Below, one piece after another: positions 43,920 to 58,685 of a stretch of DNA of 64,000 nucleotides (positions are counted from its first letter, which is position 1; every line of letters starts with the position of its first letter). The position numbers were made by a program, and so were the translations under genes. The DNA lies in contig NZ_SUQN01000003.1 of NCBI RefSeq assembly GCF_013337685.1, positions 372,001-436,000 of the forward strand, read 5' to 3'. Under the pieces are notes generated by a model, which was not told the DNA's origin, made no database searches, and saw only the letters and a list, made by a program, of their open reading frames with translations. This stretch comes from Citrobacter gillenii (GTDB taxonomy: Bacteria; Pseudomonadota; Gammaproteobacteria; Enterobacterales; Enterobacteriaceae).

Positions 43920-45422
43920 TTAGGCCGCAATGGCGTTCATGATTGCCGGTACGGACAGTTCAGCCAGCGGGATCTCGGCCACCTGTTTGCGATCGCGCAT
44001 GATAATGACCCGATCGGCGTAACCCACCAGTTCTTCCAGTTCAGAAGAGATCACCAGCAGCGCCAGACCGTCGGCGCACAGTGTCTCGATCAGGCGAATG
44101 ATCTCGGCGTGTGCCCCAACGTCGATCCCACGCGTGGGTTCATCAAGGATCAAAAACTGCGGTTTGGTCAGCAGCCAGCGCGACAGCAGTACTTTTTGCT
44201 GATTACCGCCGGAGAGAAACTCGATCGGCTGTTCGGCATTGGGGGTGCGGATACCCAACTGGCGGATAAAACGCTCGGCAATGTCATTTTGCTCTTTGCG
44301 CGGAATCGGCCGCAGCCAGCCGCGCTGTGCCTGCAGGGCCAGGATGATATTTTCTCGCACCGAGGCGGCAGCAATAATGCCGTCCGTTTTCCTGTCTTCC
44401 GGGCAGAAGCCGATCCCCAGACACGAGGCCTGATGCGGCGATCGCAGGGTCTGCGGTTTGCCTTTGATCAGCGCACTGCCGCTGTCGGCAGGTTTAATGC
44501 CAAAGATCACTTCTGCGGTTTCTGTACGTCCCGATCCCAGCAACCCCGCCAGGCCGACGATCTCGCCGGGACGGACCTGCAGATCGAACGGTGCGATCGT
44601 GCCTTTTTTGCCAAAACCACTGAAGGCAGCCACCGGTTTGTCACTCAGCAACGTGCGGCCCGCACGCTGCAACGCGTGGGTATCCAGTTCCCGACCGAGC
44701 ATCATCTTCACCAGTTCGATCTGCGGCAGTTCGCGGGTTTCGCGACAGCCGACAAAGCCGCCGTTACGCAGAACGGTGATCCGATCGCTGACTTGATAGA
44801 CCTGATCGAGAAAATGGGTAACGAAGATCAGGCTGACGCCGCGATCGCGCAGATGCCGCATCAGACCGAACAGCATCTCGACTTCCTGGGTATCCAGGCT
44901 GGCGGTGGGTTCGTCGAGGATCAATACTTTCGCCGACAGATCGATAGCCCGGCAAATGGCGACAATCTGCTGCATCGCCACCGAAAAACGGTTTAACGGC
45001 TCGCGCACATCAAGGGAAAAACCGTAGGACGCCATCAGCTCCGTAGCACGCTTTTCCATTTGCTTGCGCTGCAGCAGGCCAAAGCGTCGCGGCTCGCGGC
45101 CAATAAACAGGTTATCTGCCACCGACATATTGGGCAGCAGGTTCACTTCCTGATACACGGTGCCTATCCCCAGCTGCTGGGCATGGGCGGTATTCTTGGG
45201 TGAGATAGCCTGGCCTTCAAGCCAGATGGTGCCGCGATCGGCGTGGTAAACGCCGGTCAGCGCTTTGATCAGCGTCGATTTACCGGCTCCGTTTTCACCG
45301 AGCAACGCCATAATCTCGCCACGCCGCAGGCTGAAATCCACGTTATCCAGCGCTTTGACGCCAGGAAAAAATTTACTTAACCCTTCGGTGCGAAGGATTT
45401 CCTGATGTTGGTCGGTGGTCAT
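43920..45422 (-). CDS. ytfR: YtfR, galactofuranose ABC transporter ATPase (two nucleotide-binding domains)
   Basis: The 500-aa protein has two fused ABC domains. The first has Walker A LLGENGAGKSTL near the N terminus and ILDEPTASLD; the second has the degenerate LLGSGRTE and SGGNQQKVLLSR with ILDEPTRGIDVG. This RbsA-like pattern, with one weak P-loop, is normal for sugar importers. It energises YtfT and YjfF. Confidence 0.97.
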   Translation of the reverse strand: MTTDQHQEILRTEGLSKFFPGVKALDNVDFSLRRGEIMALLGENGAGKSTLIKALTGVYHADRGTIWLEGQAISPKNTAHAQQLGIGTVYQEVNLLPNMSVADNLFIGREPRRFGLLQRKQMEKRATELMASYGFSLDVREPLNRFSVAMQQIVAICRAIDLSAKVLILDEPTASLDTQEVEMLFGLMRHLRDRGVSLIFVTHFLDQVYQVSDRITVLRNGGFVGCRETRELPQIELVKMMLGRELDTHALQRAGRTLLSDKPVAAFSGFGKKGTIAPFDLQVRPGEIVGLAGLLGSGRTETAEVIFGIKPADSGSALIKGKPQTLRSPHQASCLGIGFCPEDRKTDGIIAAASVRENIILALQAQRGWLRPIPRKEQNDIAERFIRQLGIRTPNAEQPIEFLSGGNQQKVLLSRWLLTKPQFLILDEPTRGIDVGAHAEIIRLIETLCADGLALLVISSELEELVGYADRVIIMRDRKQVAEIPLAELSVPAIMNAIAA

Positions 45423-45439
45423 GGCTCCCCCTGCATTAC

Positions 45440-45512
45440 GCCGGATGGCGCTACGCTTATCCGGCCTACAAAAGCGCTTAATGTAGGCCGGGCAAGCGCA
45501 GCGCCCCCGGCA
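45440..45512. repeat. BIME between ytfQ and ytfR
   Basis: Two inverted REPs, GCCGGATGGCGCTACGCTTA ... CCGGCCTAC and GTAGGCCGGGCAAGCGC ... CCCCGGCA, lie in the 103-bp gap after ytfQ. Such elements after a binding-protein gene commonly raise the amount of that message over the permease genes. Confidence 0.85.
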
Positions 45513-45525
45513 TTTTCATGAAGGC

Positions 45526-46482
45526 TTAGTAGCCCATGTTTTTCTTCTTCTCTAACTCTTCTTTCGCGGTATCCGGCAGATAGAGGATAGATTTGGTAAT
45601 GGTCAGCTTCTCAGGCATGGTGCCGTCTTTTTTGAATTTCTCCAGCGCGTCAAAGGCTGGACCGGCCATGTTCGGCGTCAACTCGACGCTGGCGTTGGCT
45701 TCCCCGTCAATCATCGCTTTATAGATATCCGGCACGCCGTCGATAGAGCCGGTCAGAATATCTTTGCCCGGTTTCAGACCCGCTTCTTTGATTGCCTGAA
45801 TCGCCCCGATCACCATGTCATCGTTGTGGGCGTAAACCATACAGATGTTCTTGCCGTTGTTTTCCGCTTTGATAAAGCTCTCCATGACTTCTTTGCCTTT
45901 ACTGCGGGTAAAGTCGCCGGACTGAGAGCGGATAATTTTGATGTTTGGTGCCTTTGCAATGGCTTCAGCAAAGCCTTTTTTACGGTCAATCGCCACGCTG
46001 GCACCGACGGTTCCTTGTAGCTCCACAACGTTACACGGCTTGCCGTTCACTTCTTTAATCAGCCAGTCGCCAATCAATTTGCCTTCCAGCACGTTGTCGG
46101 CCGTCACGGTGGTCATATAGAGAGATTTGTCTTTAACATCGATGGAACGATCGAGCAAAAAGACCGGGATCTCGGCATCTTTTGCTTCTTTTAATACCGG
46201 CTCCCAGCCTGTTGCTACCACTGGCGCAATGAAAATAGCATCCACGCCCTGCGCCACGAATGAACGTACCGCTTTAATCTGGTTTTCCTGTTTTTGCTGG
46301 CCGTCGGCAATTTTCAGCGTAATGCCGCGCTTCTCGGCCTCGCTTTTCGCTACGTTGGTTTCTGCTGCACGCCAGCCGGATTCAGACCCGACCTGCGAAA
46401 ATCCTACGGTTAAAGGGGCGGCCATCGCCATAGATGACATGGCTGCCGAAACTGCTGTGACTAAAAGTAAGCGCTTCCACAT
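45526..46482 (-). CDS. ytfQ: YtfQ, periplasmic galactofuranose-binding protein
   Basis: The 318-aa precursor has a clear signal peptide (MWKRLLLVTAVSAAMSSMAM, cleaved after AMA) and the two-domain fold of sugar-binding proteins (VGFSQVGSESGWR, IFIAPVVATGWEP). In E. coli YtfQ binds galactofuranose and feeds YtfR/YtfT/YjfF. It is the first gene of the operon, divergent from ppa. A GalR-type operator candidate lies about 130 bp upstream. Confidence 0.97.
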   Translation of the reverse strand: MWKRLLLVTAVSAAMSSMAMAAPLTVGFSQVGSESGWRAAETNVAKSEAEKRGITLKIADGQQKQENQIKAVRSFVAQGVDAIFIAPVVATGWEPVLKEAKDAEIPVFLLDRSIDVKDKSLYMTTVTADNVLEGKLIGDWLIKEVNGKPCNVVELQGTVGASVAIDRKKGFAEAIAKAPNIKIIRSQSGDFTRSKGKEVMESFIKAENNGKNICMVYAHNDDMVIGAIQAIKEAGLKPGKDILTGSIDGVPDIYKAMIDGEANASVELTPNMAGPAFDALEKFKKDGTMPEKLTITKSILYLPDTAKEELEKKKNMGY

Positions 46483-46610
46483 AAGTGCGTCCTCGTAGGG
46501 TGATTATTGTTGATTAATAAACCGTCGCGAAAAAACTATAGACAATCGAGCATGTAACGGATTGCGTTACATCACACTTCAAAAAAGTAAATAAAACGTT
46601 AATCACAAGT

Positions 46611-46626
46611 TTGTAATCGCTTTCAT
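46611..46626 (-). promoter_or_regulatory. GalR/GalS-like operator candidate upstream of ytfQ
   Basis: TTGTAATCGCTTTCAT matches 11 of 13 fixed positions of the GalR consensus GTGTAANCGNTTNCAC, including the central CG. A TCACA half-site (46572-46576) next to it could belong to a CRP site. The 309-bp gap between ytfQ and ppa holds this site and the ppa promoter and no gene. Confidence 0.5.
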
Positions 46627-46743
46627 TACCCTATGAAAAATGCAGCTGAAGTTATGGATTTTTCTGTCATCAAGACAGGGAGAAAAAGCGAAAATCCGAG
46701 GTGGCAAATCGAAAACAAGCGGAGACATTCAGCGCGAGTTGGC

Positions 46744-46749
46744 TATAAT
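46744..46749 (+). promoter_or_regulatory. Probable ppa promoter -10 box
   Basis: A consensus TATAAT lies 42 bp before the ppa start. No good -35 hexamer is seen 17 bp upstream, so other factors or a weak -35 would be involved. Confidence 0.5.
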
Positions 46750-46791
46750 ACCCGCCACTTGTTTGCCATAGCATATTTAAAGGAAACAGAC

Positions 46792-47319
46792 ATGAGCTTA
46801 CTCAACGTCCCTGCCGGTAAAGATCTGCCGGAAGATATCTACGTTGTTATCGAGATCCCTGCGAACGCAGATCCGATCAAATACGAAGTTGACAAAGAGA
46901 GCGGCGCCCTGTTCGTTGACCGCTTCATGTCCACTGCGATGTTCTATCCGTGCAACTACGGTTATATCAACCACACCCTGTCTCTGGATGGCGACCCGGT
47001 CGACGTTCTGGTCCCGACACCGTACCCGCTGGAGCCAGGTTCAGTGATCCGCTGCCGTCCGGTTGGCGTACTGAAAATGACCGACGAATCCGGTGAAGAT
47101 GCGAAACTGGTTGCGGTACCGCACACCAAGCTGAGCAAAGAATACGATCACATCAAAGATGTGAACGACCTGCCGGACCTGCTGAAAGCGCAGATCACTC
47201 ACTTCTTCGAGCATTACAAAGATCTCGAAGCAGGCAAATGGGTGAAAGTTGACGGTTGGGACAACGCTGAAGCCGCTAAAGCTGAAATCGTTGCATCCTT
47301 CGAGCGTGCGAAGAAATAA
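46792..47319 (+). CDS. ppa: Inorganic pyrophosphatase, family I
   Basis: The ATG at 46792 ([20 protein letters not shown]), with AAGGAAAC upstream, gives 175 aa. The signature DGDPVDVLV with its metal-binding aspartates is present, as is [11 protein letters not shown]. It hydrolyses pyrophosphate to phosphate in the cytoplasm and is essential in relatives. The frame extends 53 codons upstream without similarity. Confidence 0.98.
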   Translation: MSLLNVPAGKDLPEDIYVVIEIPANADPIKYEVDKESGALFVDRFMSTAMFYPCNYGYINHTLSLDGDPVDVLVPTPYPLEPGSVIRCRPVGVLKMTDESGEDAKLVAVPHTKLSKEYDHIKDVNDLPDLLKAQITHFFEHYKDLEAGKWVKVDGWDNAEAAKAEIVASFERAKK

Positions 47320-47333
47320 GTTCGCCTGAGCTC

Positions 47334-47373
47334 AAAACCCTGAACGCCAGCGTCTGGTTAGTAAGGGTTTTTT
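47334..47373 (+). terminator. Terminator after ppa
   Basis: AAAACCCT and AGGGTTTT pair around an inner CCAG/CTGG stem, and the downstream arm runs into six T residues. It begins 14 bp after the ppa stop, so it is a typical intrinsic terminator. Confidence 0.85.
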
Positions 47374-47463
47374 ACTTCTCATTTTCCCTCTCTTCGTTTT
47401 TCCTTTCTCCGCTGTTTTCTTTTTGACCTACCAGATTGGGTAGTCACATTTTGCTCATCTTAT

Positions 47464-47498
47464 TTGCGAATGAGACTAGATCTCATTATCATTCGCAA
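47464..47498 (+). promoter_or_regulatory. Fur-box-like nested inverted repeats upstream of the YncE-like gene
   Basis: The 19 bases at 47472-47490 (GAGACTAGATCTCATTATC) match the Fur consensus at 12 of 19 positions. They sit inside two nested inverted repeats: TTGCGAATGA with TCATTCGCAA (15-nt spacer) and AATGAGA with TCTCATT (5-nt spacer). The site is about 28 bp before the start of a YncE-like gene and a TonB receptor gene, as expected for iron control. Confidence 0.65.
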
Positions 47499-47525
47499 CA
47501 CGTAAATAAATGTGAATAAACGTCA

Positions 47526-48596
47526 ATGAACCTCCACACTGTGAAGTCCCTGAAACACTATTCCGCCGTGGCCCTCGCCACAACATTGTTATTTACCAGC
47601 CTGCCCAGCGTGGCAGAGACGCTGTCTGAGAAAGATTTCCTGACCCGCGACGTCGGTAACGGGGTGTATGAGTTGGCGGTTGATGGCCAGCAGAAGGCGC
47701 TTTTTGCCGCCTCTTCACCGTCGTTTGATAAAGACAAAACCCGCGGGGTTATCTACAAACTCGATCTGGAGAAACTCACCACCACCGAAGTCATCGAAAC
47801 CAGCCGCCGGGCGTTTGCTACCGCGCTGGATGAAGAAAATCAGGTGCTGTATGTCGGTAATACGCTGGAAGGTTCGGTGACGATTATCGATACCCGCAGC
47901 GGTAAAGAACGGGCGATACTGCAACTGAGCGATACCAGCAACCCGAAGGAAATCATCCATACGCGTGAAATGGTGCTGGATAAGCAACATCACCGCCTGT
48001 ACGTTTCCGGCGTGGCTGAAAAAGGCGTTATCTGGGTGGTGGATACGCAAAAGCGTGAAAAAATAGCCACCCTTGAAAATATGGGCGAATACCCGACCGG
48101 CATGGCGATTGATGCTACAAACGATCGTCTGTACGTGGTGAACGGCAGAAACGAGCTGATTACGCTGGATACCACCCGCCACAAAATAATTAACCGTTTT
48201 TCCGTTGAACCCGCTAAAAAGCATTTCTTCCTGAATATCGCCCTTGATAGCAAAAATAATCGCGCATTCCTGACCGATCCTGATTTAGCCGATGTTCTGG
48301 TTGTCGATATTCATACCGGAAAAGTCATTGCCCCAATCAAAGTCATTAATTCACTGGCCGTTCTCTATAACGAGACGCGTCAGGAAGTTTATATTACACA
48401 CCGCAATGCCAAGCAGGTCAGCATTGTCGATAGCAACACCTATCAGGTAAAACACAGCATTGAAACCAATGCGTTACCTAACAGCCTGGCGCTTTCACCG
48501 GACGCTAACACCTTGTATGTCAGCGTAAAACAGCCGGAAAAAATGATTGGCGTCAAGCCCGACTACGTGCTGAAAATCGATTTATCTCAATACTAA
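47526..48596 (+). CDS. YncE-like periplasmic beta-propeller protein
   Basis: The 356-aa protein has a signal peptide (to about SLPSVAE) and repeated blades such as LYVGNTLEGSVTIIDTRSG, LYVSGVAEKGVIWVVDT and NSLALSPDANTLYVSVKQP. It clearly resembles E. coli YncE, a periplasmic, Fur-controlled seven-bladed propeller found near the TonB receptor yncD. Here it lies 85 bp upstream of another TonB receptor gene and shares its promoter. Role is unknown; metal or ligand handling for the receptor is possible. Confidence 0.88.
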   Translation: MNLHTVKSLKHYSAVALATTLLFTSLPSVAETLSEKDFLTRDVGNGVYELAVDGQQKALFAASSPSFDKDKTRGVIYKLDLEKLTTTEVIETSRRAFATALDEENQVLYVGNTLEGSVTIIDTRSGKERAILQLSDTSNPKEIIHTREMVLDKQHHRLYVSGVAEKGVIWVVDTQKREKIATLENMGEYPTGMAIDATNDRLYVVNGRNELITLDTTRHKIINRFSVEPAKKHFFLNIALDSKNNRAFLTDPDLADVLVVDIHTGKVIAPIKVINSLAVLYNETRQEVYITHRNAKQVSIVDSNTYQVKHSIETNALPNSLALSPDANTLYVSVKQPEKMIGVKPDYVLKIDLSQY

Positions 48597-48681
48597 TAAT
48601 CAAAAACTATTTTGCACCTTGTCGCCATGTTGCGCGGCAAGGTGGCGCTTTTATTTTTTTACTTTTCAGGTGTCTTATATT

Positions 48682-50691
48682 ATGAAAACGCGTCAACTTA
48701 TTACGCTGACAGGGATCGTTGCATTCTCAGGCGGGGTTATTTTTCCCGCGCAGGCCGAAGAATTAACGGAAACCTCACGCAATAGCGAAGATGAAATGGT
48801 GATTACGGCGTCCGGTTTCTCGCAGCAAAAGCGTGAAGCCCCGGCGACTATTTCAGTTATCGACCGTAAAACGCTGGATATTCAGCCGGACCGCAACGTG
48901 GGGGAAGCCATTAAAAATATTCCCGGCGTCTCGGTGTCGAACAGCAGCGGCATGAATGCTGGCAGCATTATGATCCGCGGCATGGACCCGTCCTATACCG
49001 CCTTCATGGTGAACAGCGTCAAACAAAATACCGGCCAGTCACGCCCCTATGGGCACGACATCGGCACCGAAGCCAACTTCTTACCGCCAATGGAAGCCAT
49101 TGAGCGCATCGAGGTTATTCGTGGGCCGATGTCATCATTGTACGGTTCCGATGCCATCGGCGGCGTGGTTAACGTCATCACCAAAAAGCCGTATGGGGCG
49201 AAAGACTGGACGACGGCAATTGCCGCGAATACCTGGCTTCAGGAACACCAGTATCTCGGCAATACCAGTCAGATGAATCTGTTCACCATGGGGCCAATTA
49301 TTCCCGATGTTCTCGGCTTAAGCGTGGCTGCCGACTGGCTCGACCGTCGCGACGACGATCGGAATAATTACTTCGGCAAACATAACCGCAAATCCGTGGA
49401 TATGACGCTGGGTCTGGCCGCCAGCGAAAATAACCTCTTCGATCTCAACGTTGTCACCGGCGAGCAGGAGAAAAACCGCACCCAGAAACGCGGTGCGCCG
49501 TGGTCATGGTTATATGATCGTAACGCCGCCACCCTGACCCATACCGGCTGGTATGCCGACGATACGATCGCGACAACTAACTACCTTAACTACGAAAAAG
49601 GCCGCTCCAAATACGTTTATGACGGGCAGTCACCGCAGTATGTGCAGATGGAAAACTACGTCGCCAATTCACAAACCACCTTCACGCTCGACACCCATAA
49701 GCTGACCGTTGGGGCGAACTTCACCCGCGAAGAGTTAAACGACCGGTTTGATGTCGCCAACAAAACGCTGCCAGGCTCGGAGCCTGTTACCAAAATCAGC
49801 CGCAACGGTTGGGCGTTGTTCGTGGAAGACGGCTGGAGCATCAACGATTTCATCCTGACGACCTCCGCGCGTATGGATCAGGACGATAACTTTGGTACGC
49901 ACATTACGCCGAAAATGTACGGCAACTGGGCATTCAACGATGCCTGGGCGCTGAAAGGCGGCGTCTCCGCCGGGTATAAAAAGCCGGAACTGCGAGCCAC
50001 CTCCAGTAACTTCGTCACCCCTTACGGTTCAACCGTGCCCTATCCCTTCCTGACGGTCGGCAATGACGACTTAAAACCGGAGAAAAGCGTTAACTCTGAG
50101 CTGGGTCTGTACTGGACGGGCGATGTGTTGTCGCTCGATGGCACCGTGTTCTATACGCAATTCAAAGACAAGATTGCGGAACAAACCATTTGTGAAACCA
50201 CGGCGACCAACCAGTGCTCAGTCAATGGCTACAACGCCGACTCGGTGAGTAAATACTTTAACGTCAGCGAAGCCGATGTGTACGGCGTCGAGCTCAACGC
50301 CGACTGGCAAATTAGCACCGACGTCAAAGCCAATGCCAACTACACCTACAACCACAGCGAGCAGAAAAGCGGCGTCAACAAAGGCTACGCGCTGAACGAT
50401 TACCCACGCCATATGGCGAACTTGTCGCTGAACTGGGCGGCGACGCAAAGCCTCGACGTGTGGAGTACGGTGAACTACCGCAGCAGCAACCGCAACAGCG
50501 GTAATAACAACAAGTACGATGATTACACGATGGTGGATGTGGGCGTACGCTACCAGTTGAATAAGCACACACAGCTGATGGCGGGGGTCTACAACGTGCT
50601 GGATGAGGATCCGAAACTCACGACCGCATGGAGTGAGTCCGCTCAGGTGGAAGGACGCCGCTATAACCTTGGCGCGCGCGTGGAGTTCTAA
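48682..50691 (+). CDS. TonB-dependent outer-membrane receptor
   Basis: The ATG at 48682 (MKTRQLITLTGIVAFSGGVI) gives 669 aa with a signal peptide ending PAQA. The TonB box is near DEMVITAS, the plug contains IRGMDPSYTAFMVN and RIEVIRGPMSSLYGSDAIGG, and the barrel ends with YNLGARVEF, with terminal aromatic. The size and plug sequence are those of the CirA/FepA/IroN-type siderophore receptors. The ligand cannot be assigned. With the YncE-like gene and Fur-like site it is probably an iron-starvation gene. Confidence 0.92.
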   Translation: MKTRQLITLTGIVAFSGGVIFPAQAEELTETSRNSEDEMVITASGFSQQKREAPATISVIDRKTLDIQPDRNVGEAIKNIPGVSVSNSSGMNAGSIMIRGMDPSYTAFMVNSVKQNTGQSRPYGHDIGTEANFLPPMEAIERIEVIRGPMSSLYGSDAIGGVVNVITKKPYGAKDWTTAIAANTWLQEHQYLGNTSQMNLFTMGPIIPDVLGLSVAADWLDRRDDDRNNYFGKHNRKSVDMTLGLAASENNLFDLNVVTGEQEKNRTQKRGAPWSWLYDRNAATLTHTGWYADDTIATTNYLNYEKGRSKYVYDGQSPQYVQMENYVANSQTTFTLDTHKLTVGANFTREELNDRFDVANKTLPGSEPVTKISRNGWALFVEDGWSINDFILTTSARMDQDDNFGTHITPKMYGNWAFNDAWALKGGVSAGYKKPELRATSSNFVTPYGSTVPYPFLTVGNDDLKPEKSVNSELGLYWTGDVLSLDGTVFYTQFKDKIAEQTICETTATNQCSVNGYNADSVSKYFNVSEADVYGVELNADWQISTDVKANANYTYNHSEQKSGVNKGYALNDYPRHMANLSLNWAATQSLDVWSTVNYRSSNRNSGNNNKYDDYTMVDVGVRYQLNKHTQLMAGVYNVLDEDPKLTTAWSESAQVEGRRYNLGARVEF

Positions 50692-50704
50692 ATCCTAAAA
50701 AACA

Positions 50705-50724
50705 ACGCCACCCGAGGGTGGCGT
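50705..50724. terminator. Terminator between the TonB receptor and ytfP
   Basis: ACGCCACCC and GGGTGGCGT form a 9-bp stem 13 bp after the receptor stop. On the minus strand it is followed by TGTTTTTT, so it is a good terminator for transcription coming from tamA-tamB-ytfP; on the plus strand it lacks a T-run. Confidence 0.7.
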
Positions 50725-50726
50725 GT

Positions 50727-50853
50727 TATACCTGTCGTCTTTCAAACTGCCTCTGCGTTGGCTTTCCTCGCTTACCCCAGTCACGTACTGATGTACGTGA
50801 CTGGGGATTCTCTGCGTCGCCGCCTTGATGCAACTCGAAATCCATCAGGTATA
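50727..50853. repeat. ERIC element, 127 bp
   Basis: The element starts TATACCTGTCGTCTTTCAA and ends near ATCAGGTATA, and is 127 bp long, the standard ERIC length. Its centre is a perfect 14-bp stem, CCCCAGTCACGTAC / GTACGTGACTGGGG, with a 4-nt loop. It fills the gap between the receptor terminator and the end of ytfP. A second copy lies near 63358. Confidence 0.9.
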
Positions 50854-50855
50854 TG

Positions 50856-51200
50856 TTAGTACTTGTCGCGGTCTAACCAGTTACCGCTTTCTATCAGCGT
50901 TAACCCATCTACCGGACGTTGATATACATACATCCATGCACTTCCGTAAGGCGTCTGAATTAACTGGCGTGCGTACTCTCCGCCGCGCGAGCGCAGCGCA
51001 TCAAGCTCTGCCAGCGTGGCGTTATCAATACGATAAACTTCCCCGTGTACCGTTCCGTTTCCCGGAACCGCGCCTGGATAGTGGCCCAGACTGTACAACT
51101 GGTAGTTATCGATGCTGAAATTACCCAGCAACTGGGCGTTGGTCATCCAGTGGCTGTTACCTTGCTTGGTACGTAAACTACCATAAACAAATATTCGCAT
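50856..51200 (-). CDS. ytfP: YtfP, gamma-glutamylcyclotransferase-fold protein
   Basis: The 114-aa protein begins MRIFVYGSLRTKQGNSHWM; the YGSLR motif and the fold are those of the AIG2/GGCT family. Function is not established for the bacterial protein. The start lies 2 bp after the tamB stop, so it is coupled to tamB. In E. coli it also follows ytfN (tamB). Confidence 0.94.
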   Translation of the reverse strand: MRIFVYGSLRTKQGNSHWMTNAQLLGNFSIDNYQLYSLGHYPGAVPGNGTVHGEVYRIDNATLAELDALRSRGGEYARQLIQTPYGSAWMYVYQRPVDGLTLIESGNWLDRDKY

Positions 51201-51202
51201 TG

Positions 51203-56781
<5,579 letters not shown>

Positions 56782-56921
56782 TCAACAATAAGAGTTGAAA
56801 AACAGACGGCAACCCAAATATTTCTTATGTTTAACTCTAGACGTATTCACGCCAGTTATTGTGGGCAAAGACGCGTCTTGTTACAACCTTAACCCAAATG
56901 ACTGATTTCGGGAGAACGGCC

Positions 56922-57560
56922 ATGAGTTTATTTGATAAAAAGCATCTTGTTTCTCAAGCAGATGCTCTACCTGGACGCAACACCCCGATGCCCGTGGCAA
57001 CGCTGCATGCGGTGAACCAACATTCGATGACCCACGTACCCGAAGGGATGGAAATCGCCCTGTTCGCGATGGGCTGTTTCTGGGGCGTGGAGCGTTTGTT
57101 CTGGTCTTTACCCGGCGTTTACAGCACGGCTGCCGGGTATACCGGCGGCTACACGCCTAACCCAACCTATCGGGAAGTCTGTTCTGGCGAAACGGGCCAT
57201 GCCGAAGCGGTGCGTATCGTTTATGACCCGCATGTTATCAGCTACGAGCAACTGCTGCAGGTGTTCTGGGAGAATCACGACCCGGCGCAGGGCATGCGTC
57301 AGGGCAATGACCAGGGCACGCAGTATCGTTCGGCCATTTATCCGCTCACGCCGGAGCAAAAGAGTGCAGCAGATGCCAGCCTCGCGCGTTTTCAGGCGGC
57401 GATGACCGCTGCGGGCGATGACCGCCACATCACGACAGAGATTAATACCGCCACGCCGTTCTATTATGCCGAGGACGATCACCAACAATATCTGCATAAA
57501 AACCCTTATGGATATTGTGGTATTGGCGGCATTGGCGTGTGCCTGCCGCCGCAGAACTAA
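56922..57560 (+). CDS. msrA: MsrA, peptide-methionine (S)-S-oxide reductase
   Basis: The ATG at 56922, after GGGAG, gives 212 aa, the E. coli length. The catalytic cysteine is C52 in [13 protein letters not shown], with the resolving cysteines near the C terminus ([12 protein letters not shown]). The enzyme repairs oxidised methionine in proteins. It is the last core gene before the second accessory locus. Confidence 0.97.
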   Translation: MSLFDKKHLVSQADALPGRNTPMPVATLHAVNQHSMTHVPEGMEIALFAMGCFWGVERLFWSLPGVYSTAAGYTGGYTPNPTYREVCSGETGHAEAVRIVYDPHVISYEQLLQVFWENHDPAQGMRQGNDQGTQYRSAIYPLTPEQKSAADASLARFQAAMTAAGDDRHITTEINTATPFYYAEDDHQQYLHKNPYGYCGIGGIGVCLPPQN

Positions 57561-57569
57561 TCTGCTGCT

Positions 57570-57595
57570 GCCCGATGGCGCTACGCTTATCGGGC
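57570..57595. repeat. REP-like element between msrA and the LacI-type gene
   Basis: GCCCGATGGCG and CTTATCGGGCC form the two arms of a short REP variant in the 47-bp gap between convergent msrA and the regulator gene. It may also help to stop transcription from both sides. Confidence 0.65.
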
Positions 57596-57607
57596 CAGTC
57601 GGGTCAA

Positions 57608-58660
57608 CTATTGTTCCCGCGCCAGCGCGGCATGGCGTGTGGCATTGGCGACGGTTCCCCTTTCCGTCACTTTGCCCTTGAGCAGCAGATTAAACACCGG
57701 CGCAGCCGGGCGATTGAGGCGGTTTTGCAGCAAATGCACCGCTTCTACGCCTAATGCCCGACAGGGAATGGTAATGCTGGTGACCGCAGAAACCACATGG
57801 CCATCCAGTTCTTTGACGTCCGTGGTCATCAGCGAGATATCATCGGGAATGCGTACCCCCAACGCTTCCAGCACGCGACGAACGCCGCTGGACATTGACG
57901 CCCCGGCACAGAAAATCACTTCCGGCCATTCGCTCTGCGGCAGTTCACGTAGCCGGTCGCTAATCGCCTGTATCGCCTCTGGTTCAGAAAATCCTTCCGT
58001 CACCAACAGATCGCGCCGGGCATCAAACGGCACCTGATACTGCCGATAAATCTCCTTTATGCCTTCCAGACGCCAGTACAGGGTTTCACGTCGTAGGCTG
58101 GTGACGTGGAGAATGCGCCGATGCCCCTGCTCAAAAAGATACTGCACCGCCTGGTTGCCAATCGATCGGTGATCGGGCGAGACCGCGTCCAATACCCCTT
58201 CTTTATCCTGTGAGTTGATCAGCACGCAGGGTTTTCCCAGCGACTGCGCCAGCTTATGCACGGTGGGGTCATCAATGCCGATGAGAATAATGGCGTTGAT
58301 ATTCTTGCTGTTGGCCTTTTGCAGAAAGAGCTTGATGTCGGCTCGCTGCTCATCTAACCCGCAGTAGCTCAGATAGACATCATGCGGCGCAATAGCTTCA
58401 GCAATGCCGCGCGTCACTTCGAGGTAAAACACATCGCCCTGCGCAATGAATGTGCGCTGTGGAGCGAAGACCGCAATCCCGTTGATCAGCAGCCGCCCGC
58501 AGGCCAGCGTATCAAGCACCCCTAGCTGGCGCGCGCATTTCACGATGGCTTCCCGAGCTTTATCGCTGGTACAAGACTTCCCGCTCAGTACCCTCGACAC
58601 GGTACTCACGGAGAACCCGGTTAAGGCAGCGATTTCATCCATTTTTAGCTTGCCTGACAT
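57608..58660 (-). CDS. LacI-family transcriptional regulator
   Basis: The ATG at 58660 (MSGKLKMDEIAALTGFSVST) gives 350 aa; the frame is open 33 codons further but the DNA-binding helix-turn-helix begins right here. The N-terminal MDEIAALTGFSVSTVSRVLSG is a LacI headpiece, followed by a sugar-binding-like core. It is divergent from the Gfo/Idh/MocA gene array, with 189 bp between, and most likely controls that array. It is not one of the named LacI regulators I can recognise. Confidence 0.9.
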   Translation of the reverse strand: MSGKLKMDEIAALTGFSVSTVSRVLSGKSCTSDKAREAIVKCARQLGVLDTLACGRLLINGIAVFAPQRTFIAQGDVFYLEVTRGIAEAIAPHDVYLSYCGLDEQRADIKLFLQKANSKNINAIILIGIDDPTVHKLAQSLGKPCVLINSQDKEGVLDAVSPDHRSIGNQAVQYLFEQGHRRILHVTSLRRETLYWRLEGIKEIYRQYQVPFDARRDLLVTEGFSEPEAIQAISDRLRELPQSEWPEVIFCAGASMSSGVRRVLEALGVRIPDDISLMTTDVKELDGHVVSAVTSITIPCRALGVEAVHLLQNRLNRPAAPVFNLLLKGKVTERGTVANATRHAALAREQ

Positions 58661-58685
58661 TCTGTGACCTCGCTCGCAATCTATC

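Noticed and set aside
44109-44996. 295-codon plus-strand frame inside ytfR
   Set aside because: Antisense of the intact ytfR gene; composition and lack of family features mark it as a shadow.
50775-50806. 14-bp perfect hairpin read at first as a strong terminator or operator
   Set aside because: It is the central stem of a 127-bp ERIC element, recognised by its ends and by the second copy near 63358.
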